This document shows, in pieces, positions 41,712-50,598 of a stretch of DNA of 64,000 bases. The position numbers were made by a program, and so were the translations under genes. The first letter of the stretch is position 1. Each line of letters begins with the position of its first letter. The DNA comes from RPQJ01 sp963700045 (lineage in GTDB: Bacteria > Pseudomonadota > Gammaproteobacteria > Steroidobacterales > Steroidobacteraceae): positions 62,001 through 126,000 of the forward strand of contig CAVOWK010000013.1 of NCBI GenBank assembly GCA_963700045.1. Reading direction: 5' to 3'. The notes beneath the pieces were generated by a model that saw only the letters and a program-made list of their open reading frames with translations, ran no database searches and had not been told where the DNA came from.

Positions 41712-42908
41712 ATGCAACTCGAGTTCACCCCCGAGGAACGTGCGTTCCGCGCCGAAGTGCGGACGTTCATCGCCGAGCACTATCCCGCGAACGTGCGCGC
41801 GAAGCAGGATCAGGGGCTCGAGCTGGCGAAGGACGACTACCTCCTCTGGCACCGCATCGTCGCGAAGCAGGGTTGGTCGGTGCCCGCGTGGCCGGTCGAA
41901 TACGGCGGCACGGGCTGGAGCGCGACGCAGCGACACATCTGGGCCGAGGAGCTGCAGCGTGCCGACACGGCGCCGATCATCGCGTTCTCGACGAACCTGG
42001 TCGGTCCGGTCATCTACACGTTCGGCACGCCCGAGCAGAAGGCGCGGTTCCTGCCGCGCATCGTGGCGGGCGACGATTGGTGGTGCCAGGGTTATTCCGA
42101 GCCGGGCGCCGGTTCCGACCTCGCTGCGCTGCAGACGCGTGCCGCGCGCGAAGGCGATCACTACGTCGTCAACGGCCAGAAGACCTGGACGACGCTGGCC
42201 CAGCACGCCGACTGGGGATTCTTCCTGGTGCGCACGGATCCGTCGGCACGCAAGCAGGCCGGCATCAGCTTCCTGCTCATCGACATGCGGAGCCCTGGCG
42301 TGACCGTGCGACCGATCATCACGCTCGACGGCGCCCACGAGGTCAACGAGGTCTGGCTCGAGAACGTGAAGGTGCCGGTCGAGAACCGCGTTTACGAGGA
42401 GAACAAGGGCTGGACCTGCGCCAAGATGCTGCTGGCGCACGAGCGCAGTGGCATCGCACTGGTTGCGCACTCGAAGGTCGCCCTGGGTAAGCTGCGCAAG
42501 CTCGCAGCGACGATCGGCGCGCCGGGACGCCGACTGGCCGACGACCCGATTTTCCGTCGCAAACTCACGGAGATCGATGTAGAACTCACCGCACTCGAGT
42601 ACACGGAGCTGCGGTTCCTTGCCGCCGAGAGTGCGGGCAAGGCGCCCGGCGTCGAGGTCTCGATGCTCAAGATCCGCGGCACGGAGATCTACCAGCGCAT
42701 CAACGAACTGGCGCTCGAGGTGCTGGGGTCGCACGCTTCGCTGCGCGTCAGCCGCGCCACGGCCCATGCGTCGGGACCCGATGCAGTTGCCTTGCCGGGC
42801 GCAATCGGCATCGCCGACACGTACTTCAACCTGCGCAAGCTGTCGATATTCGGCGGCTCCAACGAGATTCAACGCAACATCCTGGCGAAAGCCGTCCTCG
42901 GCCTCTGA
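41712..42908 (+). CDS. Acyl-CoA dehydrogenase, subunit of a likely heteromeric pair
   Basis: The 398-residue FAD enzyme starts at ATG 41712. Signatures are YSEPGAGSDLAALQ (flavin/substrate loop), GQKTWTTLAQHADW and the C-terminal KLSIFGGSNEIQRN. The MCAD-type YEGT glutamate is replaced by FGGS, so the catalytic base must be elsewhere (as in steroid FadE/ChsE-type enzymes) or lie in the partner. It is followed by another dehydrogenase gene 36 bases later, the arrangement of alpha2-beta2 acyl-CoA dehydrogenases in steroid side-chain degradation. It lies 39 bases after the P450. Confidence 0.9.
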   Translation: MQLEFTPEERAFRAEVRTFIAEHYPANVRAKQDQGLELAKDDYLLWHRIVAKQGWSVPAWPVEYGGTGWSATQRHIWAEELQRADTAPIIAFSTNLVGPVIYTFGTPEQKARFLPRIVAGDDWWCQGYSEPGAGSDLAALQTRAAREGDHYVVNGQKTWTTLAQHADWGFFLVRTDPSARKQAGISFLLIDMRSPGVTVRPIITLDGAHEVNEVWLENVKVPVENRVYEENKGWTCAKMLLAHERSGIALVAHSKVALGKLRKLAATIGAPGRRLADDPIFRRKLTEIDVELTALEYTELRFLAAESAGKAPGVEVSMLKIRGTEIYQRINELALEVLGSHASLRVSRATAHASGPDAVALPGAIGIADTYFNLRKLSIFGGSNEIQRNILAKAVLGL

Positions 42909-42944
42909 TCGCTTCACAACGACACGTAACCACGGCTCCCGCAC

Positions 42945-44075
42945 ATGGACTTCAATTTCACCGCCGAACAGGAAATGCTCCGCGACAGCGTGGCACGCTA
43001 TTTCGGCGATCACTACGCCTTCCCGCAGCGCCAGGCCGTGATCCGCTCGGAGGGGGGCTGGCGACCCGCCTTCTGGCGCGGCCTCGCCGACGACGTAGGC
43101 ATCCTGGGCGCACCGTTCGACGAGGCCATGGGCGGTCTCGGCGGGGGCGCGGTCGAAACCATGATCGTCATGGAAGAGATCGGCAAGGCACTGGTCATCG
43201 AACCCTATCTCGATACCGTGGTGATCGGCGGTGGCCTGCTGCGACGCTGCGGTACCGCACGAGCCGGTGAACTGATCGGCGGCATCATTGCCGGCGAGGT
43301 CCGGCTGGCCTTCGCGCATCTCGAGCCGTCGAGCCGCTTCGATCTCGCGAACGTCACGACGTCTGCGGTTCGGGACGGCAGCACGTGGCGCATCAGCGGA
43401 CTCAAGGACGCAGTGCGCGGCGCTCCGTTCGCGACGCATCTGCTCGCCAATGCGCGCGTCAGCGGCGCAGGTGGCGATCGTGCCGGGCTGTCGACGTTTC
43501 TCGTCGCAGCGGGCGCGGCGGGCTTGTCGTCGCGCGAATACCCGACGGTCGATGGCTCACGCGCGGCGGACTTGCAGTTCGAAGGCGTCTCCGCCGAACT
43601 GCTCGGCCCGGCAGCGCAGGGAATCGACGTGCTCGAAGCGGCGGTGGACGAAGGCGTGGTTGCGCTCTGCGCTGAAGCCGTCGGCGTCATGCGTCGGTTG
43701 TTGGCGGATACGGTCGAGTACACGAAGCAACGTCGGCAGTTCGATGCACCGATCGCCGCGAACCAGGCTCTGCAGCACCGCATGGTCGACATGTACATGG
43801 CGCTCGAACAGTCCATCTCGATGACGTACATGGCCACGCTCAAGCTCGACCGCCCGGCGCTCGAGCGCAAACGGGCGGTGTCGGCAGCCAAGGTGCAGAT
43901 CGGCAAGGCTGCGAAGTTCGTCGGCCAGTCGGCCATCCAGTTGCACGGCGGCATGGGCATGACCAACGAACTTGCCGTCAGTCACTACTTCAAGCGGGCA
44001 ACGATGATCGAGTCCGAGCTCGGCTCCGTCGATCATCACGCCGCGCGCATCGAGCAGTGTGACGCTGCGGCCTGA
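42945..44075 (+). CDS. Acyl-CoA dehydrogenase, second subunit of the pair
   Basis: The 376-residue protein starts at ATG 42945. It aligns with acyl-CoA dehydrogenases by fold (FNFTAEQEMLRDSVARYF, LLADTVEYTKQRRQFDAPI, then AIQLHGGMGMTNELAVSHYF) but is shorter and lacks the long FAD-binding SEPGAGSD loop; AHLEPSSRFD stands in its place. It probably provides the partner half of a heterotetramer with the gene at 41712. The next gene (hydrolase) overlaps its stop by 17 bases. Confidence 0.88.
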   Translation: MDFNFTAEQEMLRDSVARYFGDHYAFPQRQAVIRSEGGWRPAFWRGLADDVGILGAPFDEAMGGLGGGAVETMIVMEEIGKALVIEPYLDTVVIGGGLLRRCGTARAGELIGGIIAGEVRLAFAHLEPSSRFDLANVTTSAVRDGSTWRISGLKDAVRGAPFATHLLANARVSGAGGDRAGLSTFLVAAGAAGLSSREYPTVDGSRAADLQFEGVSAELLGPAAQGIDVLEAAVDEGVVALCAEAVGVMRRLLADTVEYTKQRRQFDAPIAANQALQHRMVDMYMALEQSISMTYMATLKLDRPALERKRAVSAAKVQIGKAAKFVGQSAIQLHGGMGMTNELAVSHYFKRATMIESELGSVDHHAARIEQCDAAA

Positions 44076-45036
44076 GTCCCCGGCCGTCGAGCGCCGGCCT
44101 GTTGCGCCGGCGTGGTTCGACGCGGCGCTCGCGCAGGCACCGGAGCGAACCCATCTCGAGGTCGAGGGCGCCGAGATCGAGGTGCTCACCTGGGGTGAAC
44201 GAGGCCAGCCAGGGCTCCTGCTGCTGCACGGCTTCACGGCGCACGCCGACTGGTGGAGCTTCATCGCGCCATTGCTGCTGCAGGGCCGCAGGGTCGTCGC
44301 CTATTCGCTGTCCGGCATGGGCCGCTCGGGCTGGCGCGACGCATATTCGCTCGAGCAGTACGCCCGTGAAGCGATCGCCGTCGCGAATGCGACCGGCCTG
44401 TTCGACTCGGCCGTCGCGCCGATCCTGGTCGGGCATTCGTTCGGCAGCTTCGCCACGCGGATCGTGGCGCACACGCTTGGAACCCGGCTCGGCGGCATCG
44501 TGCTGGTCGACGGCGCACTGGCCGCGAGCGAGAGCGACGACGAATACGACGGTGTTCCCGTGCGGGGTCACCGGCACCGGGTCTATCCCACGCTCGAACA
44601 GGCGGTCGCGCGATTCCGCTTCGAGCCCCCGCAGTCTTGCGACAACCCCTTCATCCTGGATTTCCTCGCGCGGACATCGCTTGGGCTCGCGCCGGCCGAG
44701 CACGGCGGCGACGGCTGGTCGTGGCGGTTCGATCCAGACCTGCGCGCGAAGGTCCGGGCGTTGCCAAATGCCGAGCTGCTCGCGCCGGTGCCGTGCCGCG
44801 TTGCACTGTTGTTCGGCGACCGTTCGAAGCTCATGAACAGCAGGCGGCTCGGCCTGATCCGTCGCCACACGCCGCCCGACGCGCCCTGGATCGTGATCCC
44901 GGACGCCGGTCACCACATCATGGTCGACCAGCCGCTCGCGCTCGTCGCGGCGCTGCGATCGTTGCTCGAGGCCTGGCAACCGGCAGCGACCCTCGAACAC
45001 CCCACTACTCTGCCCACGTCGAGCGTACCTGCATGA
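44059..45036 (+). CDS. Alpha/beta hydrolase
   Basis: The 325-residue protein starts at GTG 44059, overlapping the dehydrogenase stop. The alpha/beta fold has the oxyanion segment LLLLHGFTAHADWW, the nucleophile elbow VGHSFGSFA (Gly-x-Ser-x-Gly), an Asp in LLFGDRSKL and a His in AGHHIMVDQP. The substrate could be an ester, thioester or ring-cleavage (meta-cleavage-like) product. Such enzymes appear in steroid and aromatic pathways. It overlaps the MaoC gene by ATGA. Confidence 0.88.
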   Translation: MTLRPESPAVERRPVAPAWFDAALAQAPERTHLEVEGAEIEVLTWGERGQPGLLLLHGFTAHADWWSFIAPLLLQGRRVVAYSLSGMGRSGWRDAYSLEQYAREAIAVANATGLFDSAVAPILVGHSFGSFATRIVAHTLGTRLGGIVLVDGALAASESDDEYDGVPVRGHRHRVYPTLEQAVARFRFEPPQSCDNPFILDFLARTSLGLAPAEHGGDGWSWRFDPDLRAKVRALPNAELLAPVPCRVALLFGDRSKLMNSRRLGLIRRHTPPDAPWIVIPDAGHHIMVDQPLALVAALRSLLEAWQPAATLEHPTTLPTSSVPA

Positions 45037-45485
45037 ACACACCGGAAAGCCTCAAAGCCCGCATCGGTCAGGAGATCGGCGTGTCGGACTGGTGCCTGAT
45101 CGACCAGGGCATGATCGACCGCTTCGCCGACCTTACCGACGATCACCAATGGATCCACGTCGACCGCGAGGCAGCGGCGAGTGCACCGTTCGGCGGCACC
45201 ATCGCGCACGGGTTCCTCGTGCTGTCCATGCTCGCCAAGCTGTCGGCATCGGCCGACCTGCAGTTGCAGGGCGCGAAGATGGGCATGAACTACGGGTTCG
45301 ACAAGGTGCGCATGACGAATCCCGTAAGGTCGGGCAGTCGCATTCGCGGCCGCTTCGTGCTCAGGGACATCGTCGAGCGTGCGCCGGGACAGTGGCTCAC
45401 GACGACGGCGGTGACGGTGGAAGTGGAAGGGCAGCCCAAACCGGCGATCGTCGCCGAATGGCTCGGCCTGCAGTTCGTGGGTTAG
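45033..45485 (+). CDS. MaoC-type enoyl-CoA hydratase (hot-dog fold)
   Basis: The 150-residue protein starts at ATG 45033 (ATGA overlap with the hydrolase). The catalytic Asp/His pair is in LTDDHQWIHVD, followed by FGGTIAHGFLVLSML, the hydratase-2 motif. It hydrates trans-2-enoyl-CoA to the (R)-hydroxy compound, complementing the dehydrogenase pair upstream. The downstream SDR is of the HSD17B4 type, which takes (R)-3-hydroxyacyl-CoAs, so the two steps fit together. Confidence 0.9.
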   Translation: MNTPESLKARIGQEIGVSDWCLIDQGMIDRFADLTDDHQWIHVDREAAASAPFGGTIAHGFLVLSMLAKLSASADLQLQGAKMGMNYGFDKVRMTNPVRSGSRIRGRFVLRDIVERAPGQWLTTTAVTVEVEGQPKPAIVAEWLGLQFVG

Positions 45486-45494
45486 GAGACGAGC

Positions 45495-46415
45495 ATGAGC
45501 ATTCGATTCGACGGGCGGGTGGCCATCGTGACGGGTGCGGCGGCAGGGCTCGGGCGTTCCCACGCGCGGGCCCTCGCGGCACGCGGTGCGAAAGTGGTGG
45601 TCAATGATTTCGGTGGCGACGTGCACGGCACCGGCGGTTCGTCCGACCCAGCAGAACGAGTCGCCGCAGAAATTCGCCAGGCCGGCGGAGAAGCCATCTC
45701 GCACGGCGCGAGCGTGACCAGCGCCGAGCAGGTTGCGCACATGGTCGAGGACGCGCTCAGCAAGTGGGGCCGCATCGACATCCTGGTCAACAACGCGGGC
45801 ATCCTGCGTGACGCCAGCTTTCCGAAGTCGAGCTTGCAGGACTTCCGCACAGTCATCGACGTGCACCTGCTTGGTTCCGTGATCTGCAGCCAGGCCGTGT
45901 GGCCGCACATGAAGGCCGCGAACTTCGGTCGCATCCTGATGACGACGTCCACCTCGGGCATCTACGGCAATTTCGGCCAGGCCAACTACGGGGCGGCCAA
46001 GACCGGCCTGATCGGCCTGATGAACGTGCTGCAGATCGAAGGCGCCAAGAACGACATCCGCGTGAACGCGCTGTGCCCCTCGGCGGCCACGCGCATGACC
46101 GAGGGGCTAATGCCCGAACCGGTGCTGGCGTTGCTGACGCCAGAGTCGGTCACGCCGGCAGCGCTGTTCCTGGTCAGCGACGACGCGCCGCGCCGCACGA
46201 TCCTGAGCGCGTGCGCGGGCGGGTATGCCCGCATCGTCATCCAGGAGACCGCGGGTGTCTTCCTGCCCGAAGGGGAACGAACCCCGGAAGCGATCGCGGC
46301 GCGTTTTGGCGAGATCTGCGATCTGTCCACCGCAATGCATTGCGAGGAACCCGGCGGTCCCGGCATGCGGTTCGTCAGGCAGGCTGCTGCAACAGCCGGC
46401 GTGAGCCTCAAGTGA
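45495..46415 (+). CDS. Short-chain dehydrogenase, HSD17B4/(R)-3-hydroxyacyl-CoA dehydrogenase type
   Basis: The 306-residue protein starts at ATG 45495 after TAGGAGA. The SDR core has TGAAAGLGRSHARALAARGA, VVVNDFGGDVHG, NNAGILRD, Ser in TTSTSGIYGNFG and catalytic NYGAAKTG. The VVVNDFGGD segment and the extra C-terminal 60 residues match the dehydrogenase part of peroxisomal multifunctional enzyme 2 and bacterial counterparts. It oxidises the (R)-3-hydroxyacyl-CoA from MaoC. A frameshifted sibling of nearly equal corrected length lies at 56975. Confidence 0.92.
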   Translation: MSIRFDGRVAIVTGAAAGLGRSHARALAARGAKVVVNDFGGDVHGTGGSSDPAERVAAEIRQAGGEAISHGASVTSAEQVAHMVEDALSKWGRIDILVNNAGILRDASFPKSSLQDFRTVIDVHLLGSVICSQAVWPHMKAANFGRILMTTSTSGIYGNFGQANYGAAKTGLIGLMNVLQIEGAKNDIRVNALCPSAATRMTEGLMPEPVLALLTPESVTPAALFLVSDDAPRRTILSACAGGYARIVIQETAGVFLPEGERTPEAIAARFGEICDLSTAMHCEEPGGPGMRFVRQAAATAGVSLK

Positions 46416-46428
46416 TGCGGATCATCGC

Positions 46429-47430
46429 TTGAAAGCGCTGCTCAGCCGGCAGGTTGGCGGGCCCGAGACACTCACGCTCGAGGACGTTGCCGATCCCGCA
46501 CCCGGGCCCGGCCAGGTCCTGATCGCGATGCGCGCGTGCGGCCTGAACTTCCCGGACGCGCTGCTGATCCGCGACCTGTATCAGCTGCGGCCACCGCGCC
46601 CGTTCGCGCCGGGCGGCGAGGTGGCGGGTGTCGTGCTCGACGTGGGTCGCGACGTGAGTCACGTCCGTGCGGGCGACCGCGTCCTCGCCATGCCGGGTTG
46701 GGGCGGACTCGCCACTCGCGTCGTGGCCGATGCCGCGATGTGCGTGAAGATTCCGGACGCGATGTCGTTCGAGCACGGCGCCACGCTGCTGGTGACCTAC
46801 GGCACCGTGCATTACGGCTTGAGCCGCCGCGCTCGCATCCGTGCGGGTGAGTCGCTACTCGTGCTCGGCGCGGGTGGTGGCATCGGCCTGGCAGCCGTGG
46901 AACTCGGCCGCGCTTGCGGTGCCAGAGTCATTGCGGCAGCTTCGACGCAAGCGAAGGTCGACGTGGCCCTTGCATGTGGGGCTTCGACGGGGTTTGTGTA
47001 TCCAACGGGCGAGGCCGCCGCTGACGGCAGGCAACTCGCGCAACTGTTCAAGGCACATTGCGGGGCGCAGGGCGTCGACGTCGTCTGCGATCCGGTCGGC
47101 GGCGCCTATGCCGAACCCGCGCTGCGCAGCATGGCGTGGGGCGGGCGCTACCTCGTAGTCGGTTTCGCGGCGGGGGACATTCCGCGCATCCCGCTCAACC
47201 TGCCGTTGCTCAAAGGCTGCGACATCCAGGGTGTACTGTACGGCGCACATGCACAGCGAGACCCGGCCGCCGTGCAGGTCGAGATCGAGGAACTGCTGGC
47301 GCTGTACGTTGCAGGCGCCATCCGGCCGCACGTTACGGCGCGCTTTCCGCTGTCGCAGGGGGGCGATGCCATTGTCGCGATCGAATCGCGCCAGGCGCTC
47401 GGCAAGCTCGTCGTGGTCAACGAAGATTGA
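46429..47430 (+). CDS. Zinc-less MDR-family oxidoreductase (quinone oxidoreductase/enoyl reductase-like)
   Basis: The 333-residue protein starts at TTG 46429, since no in-frame ATG lies before the domain. It has the MDR fold: ALLSRQVGGPETLTLEDV, GLNFPDALLIRDLY, PGGEVAGVVLDVG and the NADPH loop LVLGAGGGIGLAAVEL. Zinc ligands are absent, matching quinone oxidoreductase or enoyl-CoA reductase subgroups. It could reduce a double bond of the substrate or an enoyl intermediate. It follows the SDR by 13 bases. Confidence 0.88.
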   Translation: MKALLSRQVGGPETLTLEDVADPAPGPGQVLIAMRACGLNFPDALLIRDLYQLRPPRPFAPGGEVAGVVLDVGRDVSHVRAGDRVLAMPGWGGLATRVVADAAMCVKIPDAMSFEHGATLLVTYGTVHYGLSRRARIRAGESLLVLGAGGGIGLAAVELGRACGARVIAAASTQAKVDVALACGASTGFVYPTGEAAADGRQLAQLFKAHCGAQGVDVVCDPVGGAYAEPALRSMAWGGRYLVVGFAAGDIPRIPLNLPLLKGCDIQGVLYGAHAQRDPAAVQVEIEELLALYVAGAIRPHVTARFPLSQGGDAIVAIESRQALGKLVVVNED

Positions 47431-47495
47431 TTTGCCAGTCACGATAACGATCGATGTGAATCGCGCCGCCGGGCTCGAAACGCAGGGGGAGTCGC

Positions 47496-48839
47496 ATGGA
47501 CCGGAACCAGCCCGCGATTGATTCGAGCCCCGTTGCCGACGCGTGGCCCGCGCCTGCGCGCGCCTGGGCCATGGTGATGCTGCTCGTCGCCGCCTATGCC
47601 ACTGCCTTCGTCGACAGGCAGATCCTCACGCTGCTGGTCGAGCCGGTGAAGCGCGACCTTGCGATCACCGATACCCAGTTCAGCCTGCTGAGCGGCCTGG
47701 CGTTCACTCTTTTCTACACGATCATGGGAATCCCGTTCGCATGGCTCGCCGACCGCGGCTCGCGCCGCAACCTGATCGCTGCGAGCATGACGTTCTGGAG
47801 CGTGATGACCGCGGCCTGCGGCCTCGCCAACAGCTTCCTGACGCTGTTCCTCGCGCGCATCGGCGTCGGTGTGGGCGAGGCGGGCCTGTCGCCGGCGGCA
47901 TACTCGATGATCGCCGACAGCTTTCCGCCGGAGCAGCGCGCGCGGCCGCTGACGGTGTACGCCATCGGCGCGATCCTCGGCGTCGGCCTGGCGCTGATCA
48001 TCGGTGGGGCCGTCGTGCACTGGGCCAGTTCCGCACCACCCGTCGTGTTGCCGGTGATCGGCGAGTTGAAAACCTGGCAACTGGCATTCCTGATCGTGAG
48101 CCTGCCCGGTCCGTTGCTCGCGCTGCTGCTGCTGCCGATGCGTGAACCTGCTCGTCACGAGAAAGCCAAGACGGTCGGCGGCAATCCGGCGTCGTTTCGC
48201 CTGTTCATGCGGGAGCGCGGCGTGGTGTTCTGGCTGCTGGCCATGGGGTTCTCGCTGATCGGCGTCTCGATCGCGGCCTACCTCTCGTGGGCACCCGCGT
48301 TCATGATGCGCGTGCATGGCTGGAGCATCGCGCGCGTCGGCGCGGTCTATGGCGGCATCCTGCTGGTATTCAGCACGTCCGGCATCCTGATGGGCGGCTG
48401 GTGGGTGGACCGCCTCTCGGCAAAGGGTTTCAAGGACGCCGTACTCAAGGTCGCGGTCGCCGGTTCGGTACTGGCGTTGCCGCTCGCCATCGTCGCGCCG
48501 TTCGCGCCCACCGGGGAAATGGCGATGGCGATCATCGCCGTGATGTCGTTCGCGTTCGGCATTGCACAGGGATTGCCTGCGGCAGCGTTCCAGGTCGTGG
48601 CGCCCAACCGCGTGCGGGCGCGTGTCATTGCGTTGTACCTGCTGGTGGGCAACATCATCGGGTTCACGGTCGGGCCGACCGGCGTCGCGTTGATCAGCGA
48701 CTACTGGTTGCGCGATCCCGCCAAGATCGGCATTGCGATCGGCTTGCTGTCGGCCTTCGTCGTGCCGCTCGGCGTGCTTGCGCTGGTCATGGTGCGGAAG
48801 CCGTTCCTGGCCGCGCAGGAAGCCGAAGCGGCTGCCTGA
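47496..48839 (+). CDS. MFS transporter, spinster-like
   Basis: The 447-residue protein has twelve membrane segments. The N-terminal YATAFVDRQILTLLVEPVKR and GVGVGEAGLSPAAYSMIADS identify the spinster-type MFS group common in catabolic clusters of sphingomonads and relatives. It probably carries the organic substrate or an acidic intermediate across the inner membrane. It is the last gene of the 40377-48839 run and is followed by the hairpin elements. Confidence 0.88.
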   Translation: MDRNQPAIDSSPVADAWPAPARAWAMVMLLVAAYATAFVDRQILTLLVEPVKRDLAITDTQFSLLSGLAFTLFYTIMGIPFAWLADRGSRRNLIAASMTFWSVMTAACGLANSFLTLFLARIGVGVGEAGLSPAAYSMIADSFPPEQRARPLTVYAIGAILGVGLALIIGGAVVHWASSAPPVVLPVIGELKTWQLAFLIVSLPGPLLALLLLPMREPARHEKAKTVGGNPASFRLFMRERGVVFWLLAMGFSLIGVSIAAYLSWAPAFMMRVHGWSIARVGAVYGGILLVFSTSGILMGGWWVDRLSAKGFKDAVLKVAVAGSVLALPLAIVAPFAPTGEMAMAIIAVMSFAFGIAQGLPAAAFQVVAPNRVRARVIALYLLVGNIIGFTVGPTGVALISDYWLRDPAKIGIAIGLLSAFVVPLGVLALVMVRKPFLAAQEAEAAA

Positions 48840-48902
48840 CCGACGTCGGTGCGTTCCATGACGCGCGTCGGCGACTCAATGCAGATGTCGTAGATTCCAG
48901 GA

Positions 48903-48974
48903 CCCTCGATCCGGGACTCCTTCCGACGAGCGGAAAGGCAGACACGCTCGTCGGAAGGAGTCCCGGATCGAGGG
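48903..48974. repeat. REP-like long hairpin, copy 1
   Basis: A perfect 30-bp stem (48903-48932 with 48945-48974) encloses the 12-base loop GAAAGGCAGACA (48933-48944). It lies 64 bases after the MFS stop. It matches copy 2 in inverted orientation, with differences that keep the stem paired. It is convergent with the ligase operon, so it may act as a bidirectional transcription stop. Confidence 0.85.
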
Positions 48975-49003
48975 CCTTTACGCATCAGCGGCACCTGGAA
49001 GTG

Positions 49004-50584
49004 TCAGACGCTCGATTCGGGTCTCTCTGCGACGAGCGTGTCTGCCTTTCCGCTCGTCGCAGAGAGACCCGGATCGAGCGTCACGGACATCTGCATTGAG
49101 CCGCCGACGCGCGCCTCGCGCAGCGCGCCGCGCCGCACTTTGCCGGAGTCGTCGCGAAGCCGTTCGATGGTCGTCTCGAAACTGCGCGGCAGTTTGTAGG
49201 AGACGAGTCGCTCCGACAGGTACTGCTGCAGCGCTGCGAGGTCGAGCGGAGCGGCGCCGTCGCGCACCTCCAGGATGGCGTGCGCCCGTTGCCCCAGGTC
49301 GGCGTCAGGCAGGCCGATCACGACGCTCGCGAGCACGGCCGGATACGAATCGATCGCGGCTTCGATTTCGGCCGGGTAGATGTTCGCGCCGCCCGAAATG
49401 ATCAGGTCGGTGCGCCTGTCGGCAAGATAGAGATACCCGTCGACGTCGATGCGCCCGAGATCGCCGAACGTTTCCCAATCGCCCCGCGCGCGAGGTTCGG
49501 CGCCGAGGTAGTGGTACGTCGCGCCTTTGCCGCCGGCCGGCAGGAAGTAGATCTCGCCGACTTCACCGGGCGCCACGTCGTTGCCGGCTTCGTCGAGAAT
49601 TCGAACGCTGGCTCCGGGCATCAGGCGGCCCACGGAACCTTTGTGCTCCAGCCACTCGCGGCCGCCGATCATCGTCGCCGCGATCGCTTCCGTGCCCGAA
49701 TACACTTCCCAGACAGCGTCGGGCCCGAGCCACTCGATCCACTTTTCCTTGAGCCAGACCGGGCACGCGGCCGCGATGTGACAGACGATCTCGAGCGACG
49801 AGAGGTCGAAGCTCGCGCGCTCGGCGGGATCCAGTCGCCAGATTCGATGCATCATCGTCGGCACCTGGTACAGCCACTGGCCCCGATGCCGTTCGATCAT
49901 GCGCAGGGTGCCAGCCGCATCGAACCGCGGCGTGATCACGACGTGGCAGCCCCAGCACAACGCCTGATAGGCGAGCCCGAACGGCGCCGAGTGATACATC
50001 GGTCCCGGGATGACAACCGTGTCGCCGGGCCGCATCCCGAGCGATGGCACGTCGGGGTCGAGCACCGATCGCGCGTGGTCAACGATGACCTTCGGCCGGC
50101 CGGTGCTGCCGCCGCTGGCGATCGCCTTGACGTGTTGCGAGACGCGCTCGGGCAGCGGATCCGCGGACAGGGAAGGGTCGTACAGCGACTGCTCCGTGAC
50201 GATCGGCACGCCTGCGGCCCGCGCGGCTTCGCCCCCGACGACCAGTCGCGGCTGCAACACCTCGAGCAGGGCCTGCAATTCGAGCGGTGGCAACCGGTGC
50301 GACACGGGCGCCGGTGTGGCGCCGAGGGTCCAGCACGCGAAGGCCACTTCCAGGAACGCGGTGCCATTGGGCAGGGCGATGGCGACGAAATCGCCTTCCT
50401 GGACGCCGGCTGCCTCCATCGCGCGGGCCCGGCGATGAACCCGTGCCGCCAGCTCCGCTCGCGTCAGCGTCAGGTCTTCGCAGCTGAGCGCAGGACGATG
50501 CGGGTCACGAGCCGCCTGGAGGCTGAGCAACTGTCCGATCGGCAGCGTGACCCGCGGTGCGGCGGGTGCGAAATGCCGGGGCAT
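49004..50584 (-). CDS. AMP-binding acyl-CoA ligase with C-terminus altered by a repeat element
   Basis: The 526-residue protein starts at ATG 50584. A Gly/Ser loop ASGGSTGRPKVIV, EVYSGTEAIA (A5), FGDLGRIDVDGYLYLADRR (A7) and ISGGANIYPAEIEAA (A8) mark the ANL family, and the catalytic Lys motif is DSGKVRRGAL. After LREARVGG the last 30 residues (from SMQMSVTLDPG) are encoded by the hairpin repeat copy 2, so the natural end has been replaced by repeat sequence. It lies 14 bases downstream of the neighbouring ligase gene and is probably in one operon with it. Confidence 0.88.
   Translation of the reverse strand: MPRHFAPAAPRVTLPIGQLLSLQAARDPHRPALSCEDLTLTRAELAARVHRRARAMEAAGVQEGDFVAIALPNGTAFLEVAFACWTLGATPAPVSHRLPPLELQALLEVLQPRLVVGGEAARAAGVPIVTEQSLYDPSLSADPLPERVSQHVKAIASGGSTGRPKVIVDHARSVLDPDVPSLGMRPGDTVVIPGPMYHSAPFGLAYQALCWGCHVVITPRFDAAGTLRMIERHRGQWLYQVPTMMHRIWRLDPAERASFDLSSLEIVCHIAAACPVWLKEKWIEWLGPDAVWEVYSGTEAIAATMIGGREWLEHKGSVGRLMPGASVRILDEAGNDVAPGEVGEIYFLPAGGKGATYHYLGAEPRARGDWETFGDLGRIDVDGYLYLADRRTDLIISGGANIYPAEIEAAIDSYPAVLASVVIGLPDADLGQRAHAILEVRDGAAPLDLAALQQYLSERLVSYKLPRSFETTIERLRDDSGKVRRGALREARVGGSMQMSVTLDPGLSATSGKADTLVAERPESSV
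49007..49082. repeat. REP-like long hairpin, copy 2 (inverted)
   Basis: A 32-bp stem (49007-49038 with 49051-49082, one G-T pair) surrounds the loop TGTCTGCCTTTC (49039-49050), which is the reverse complement of the copy 1 loop. Four stem positions differ from copy 1, and each difference is matched on the other arm, keeping the pairing. It lies inside the 3' end of the ligase gene at 49004. Confidence 0.85.
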
Positions 50585-50598
50585 CGTCTGGCTGCGGA

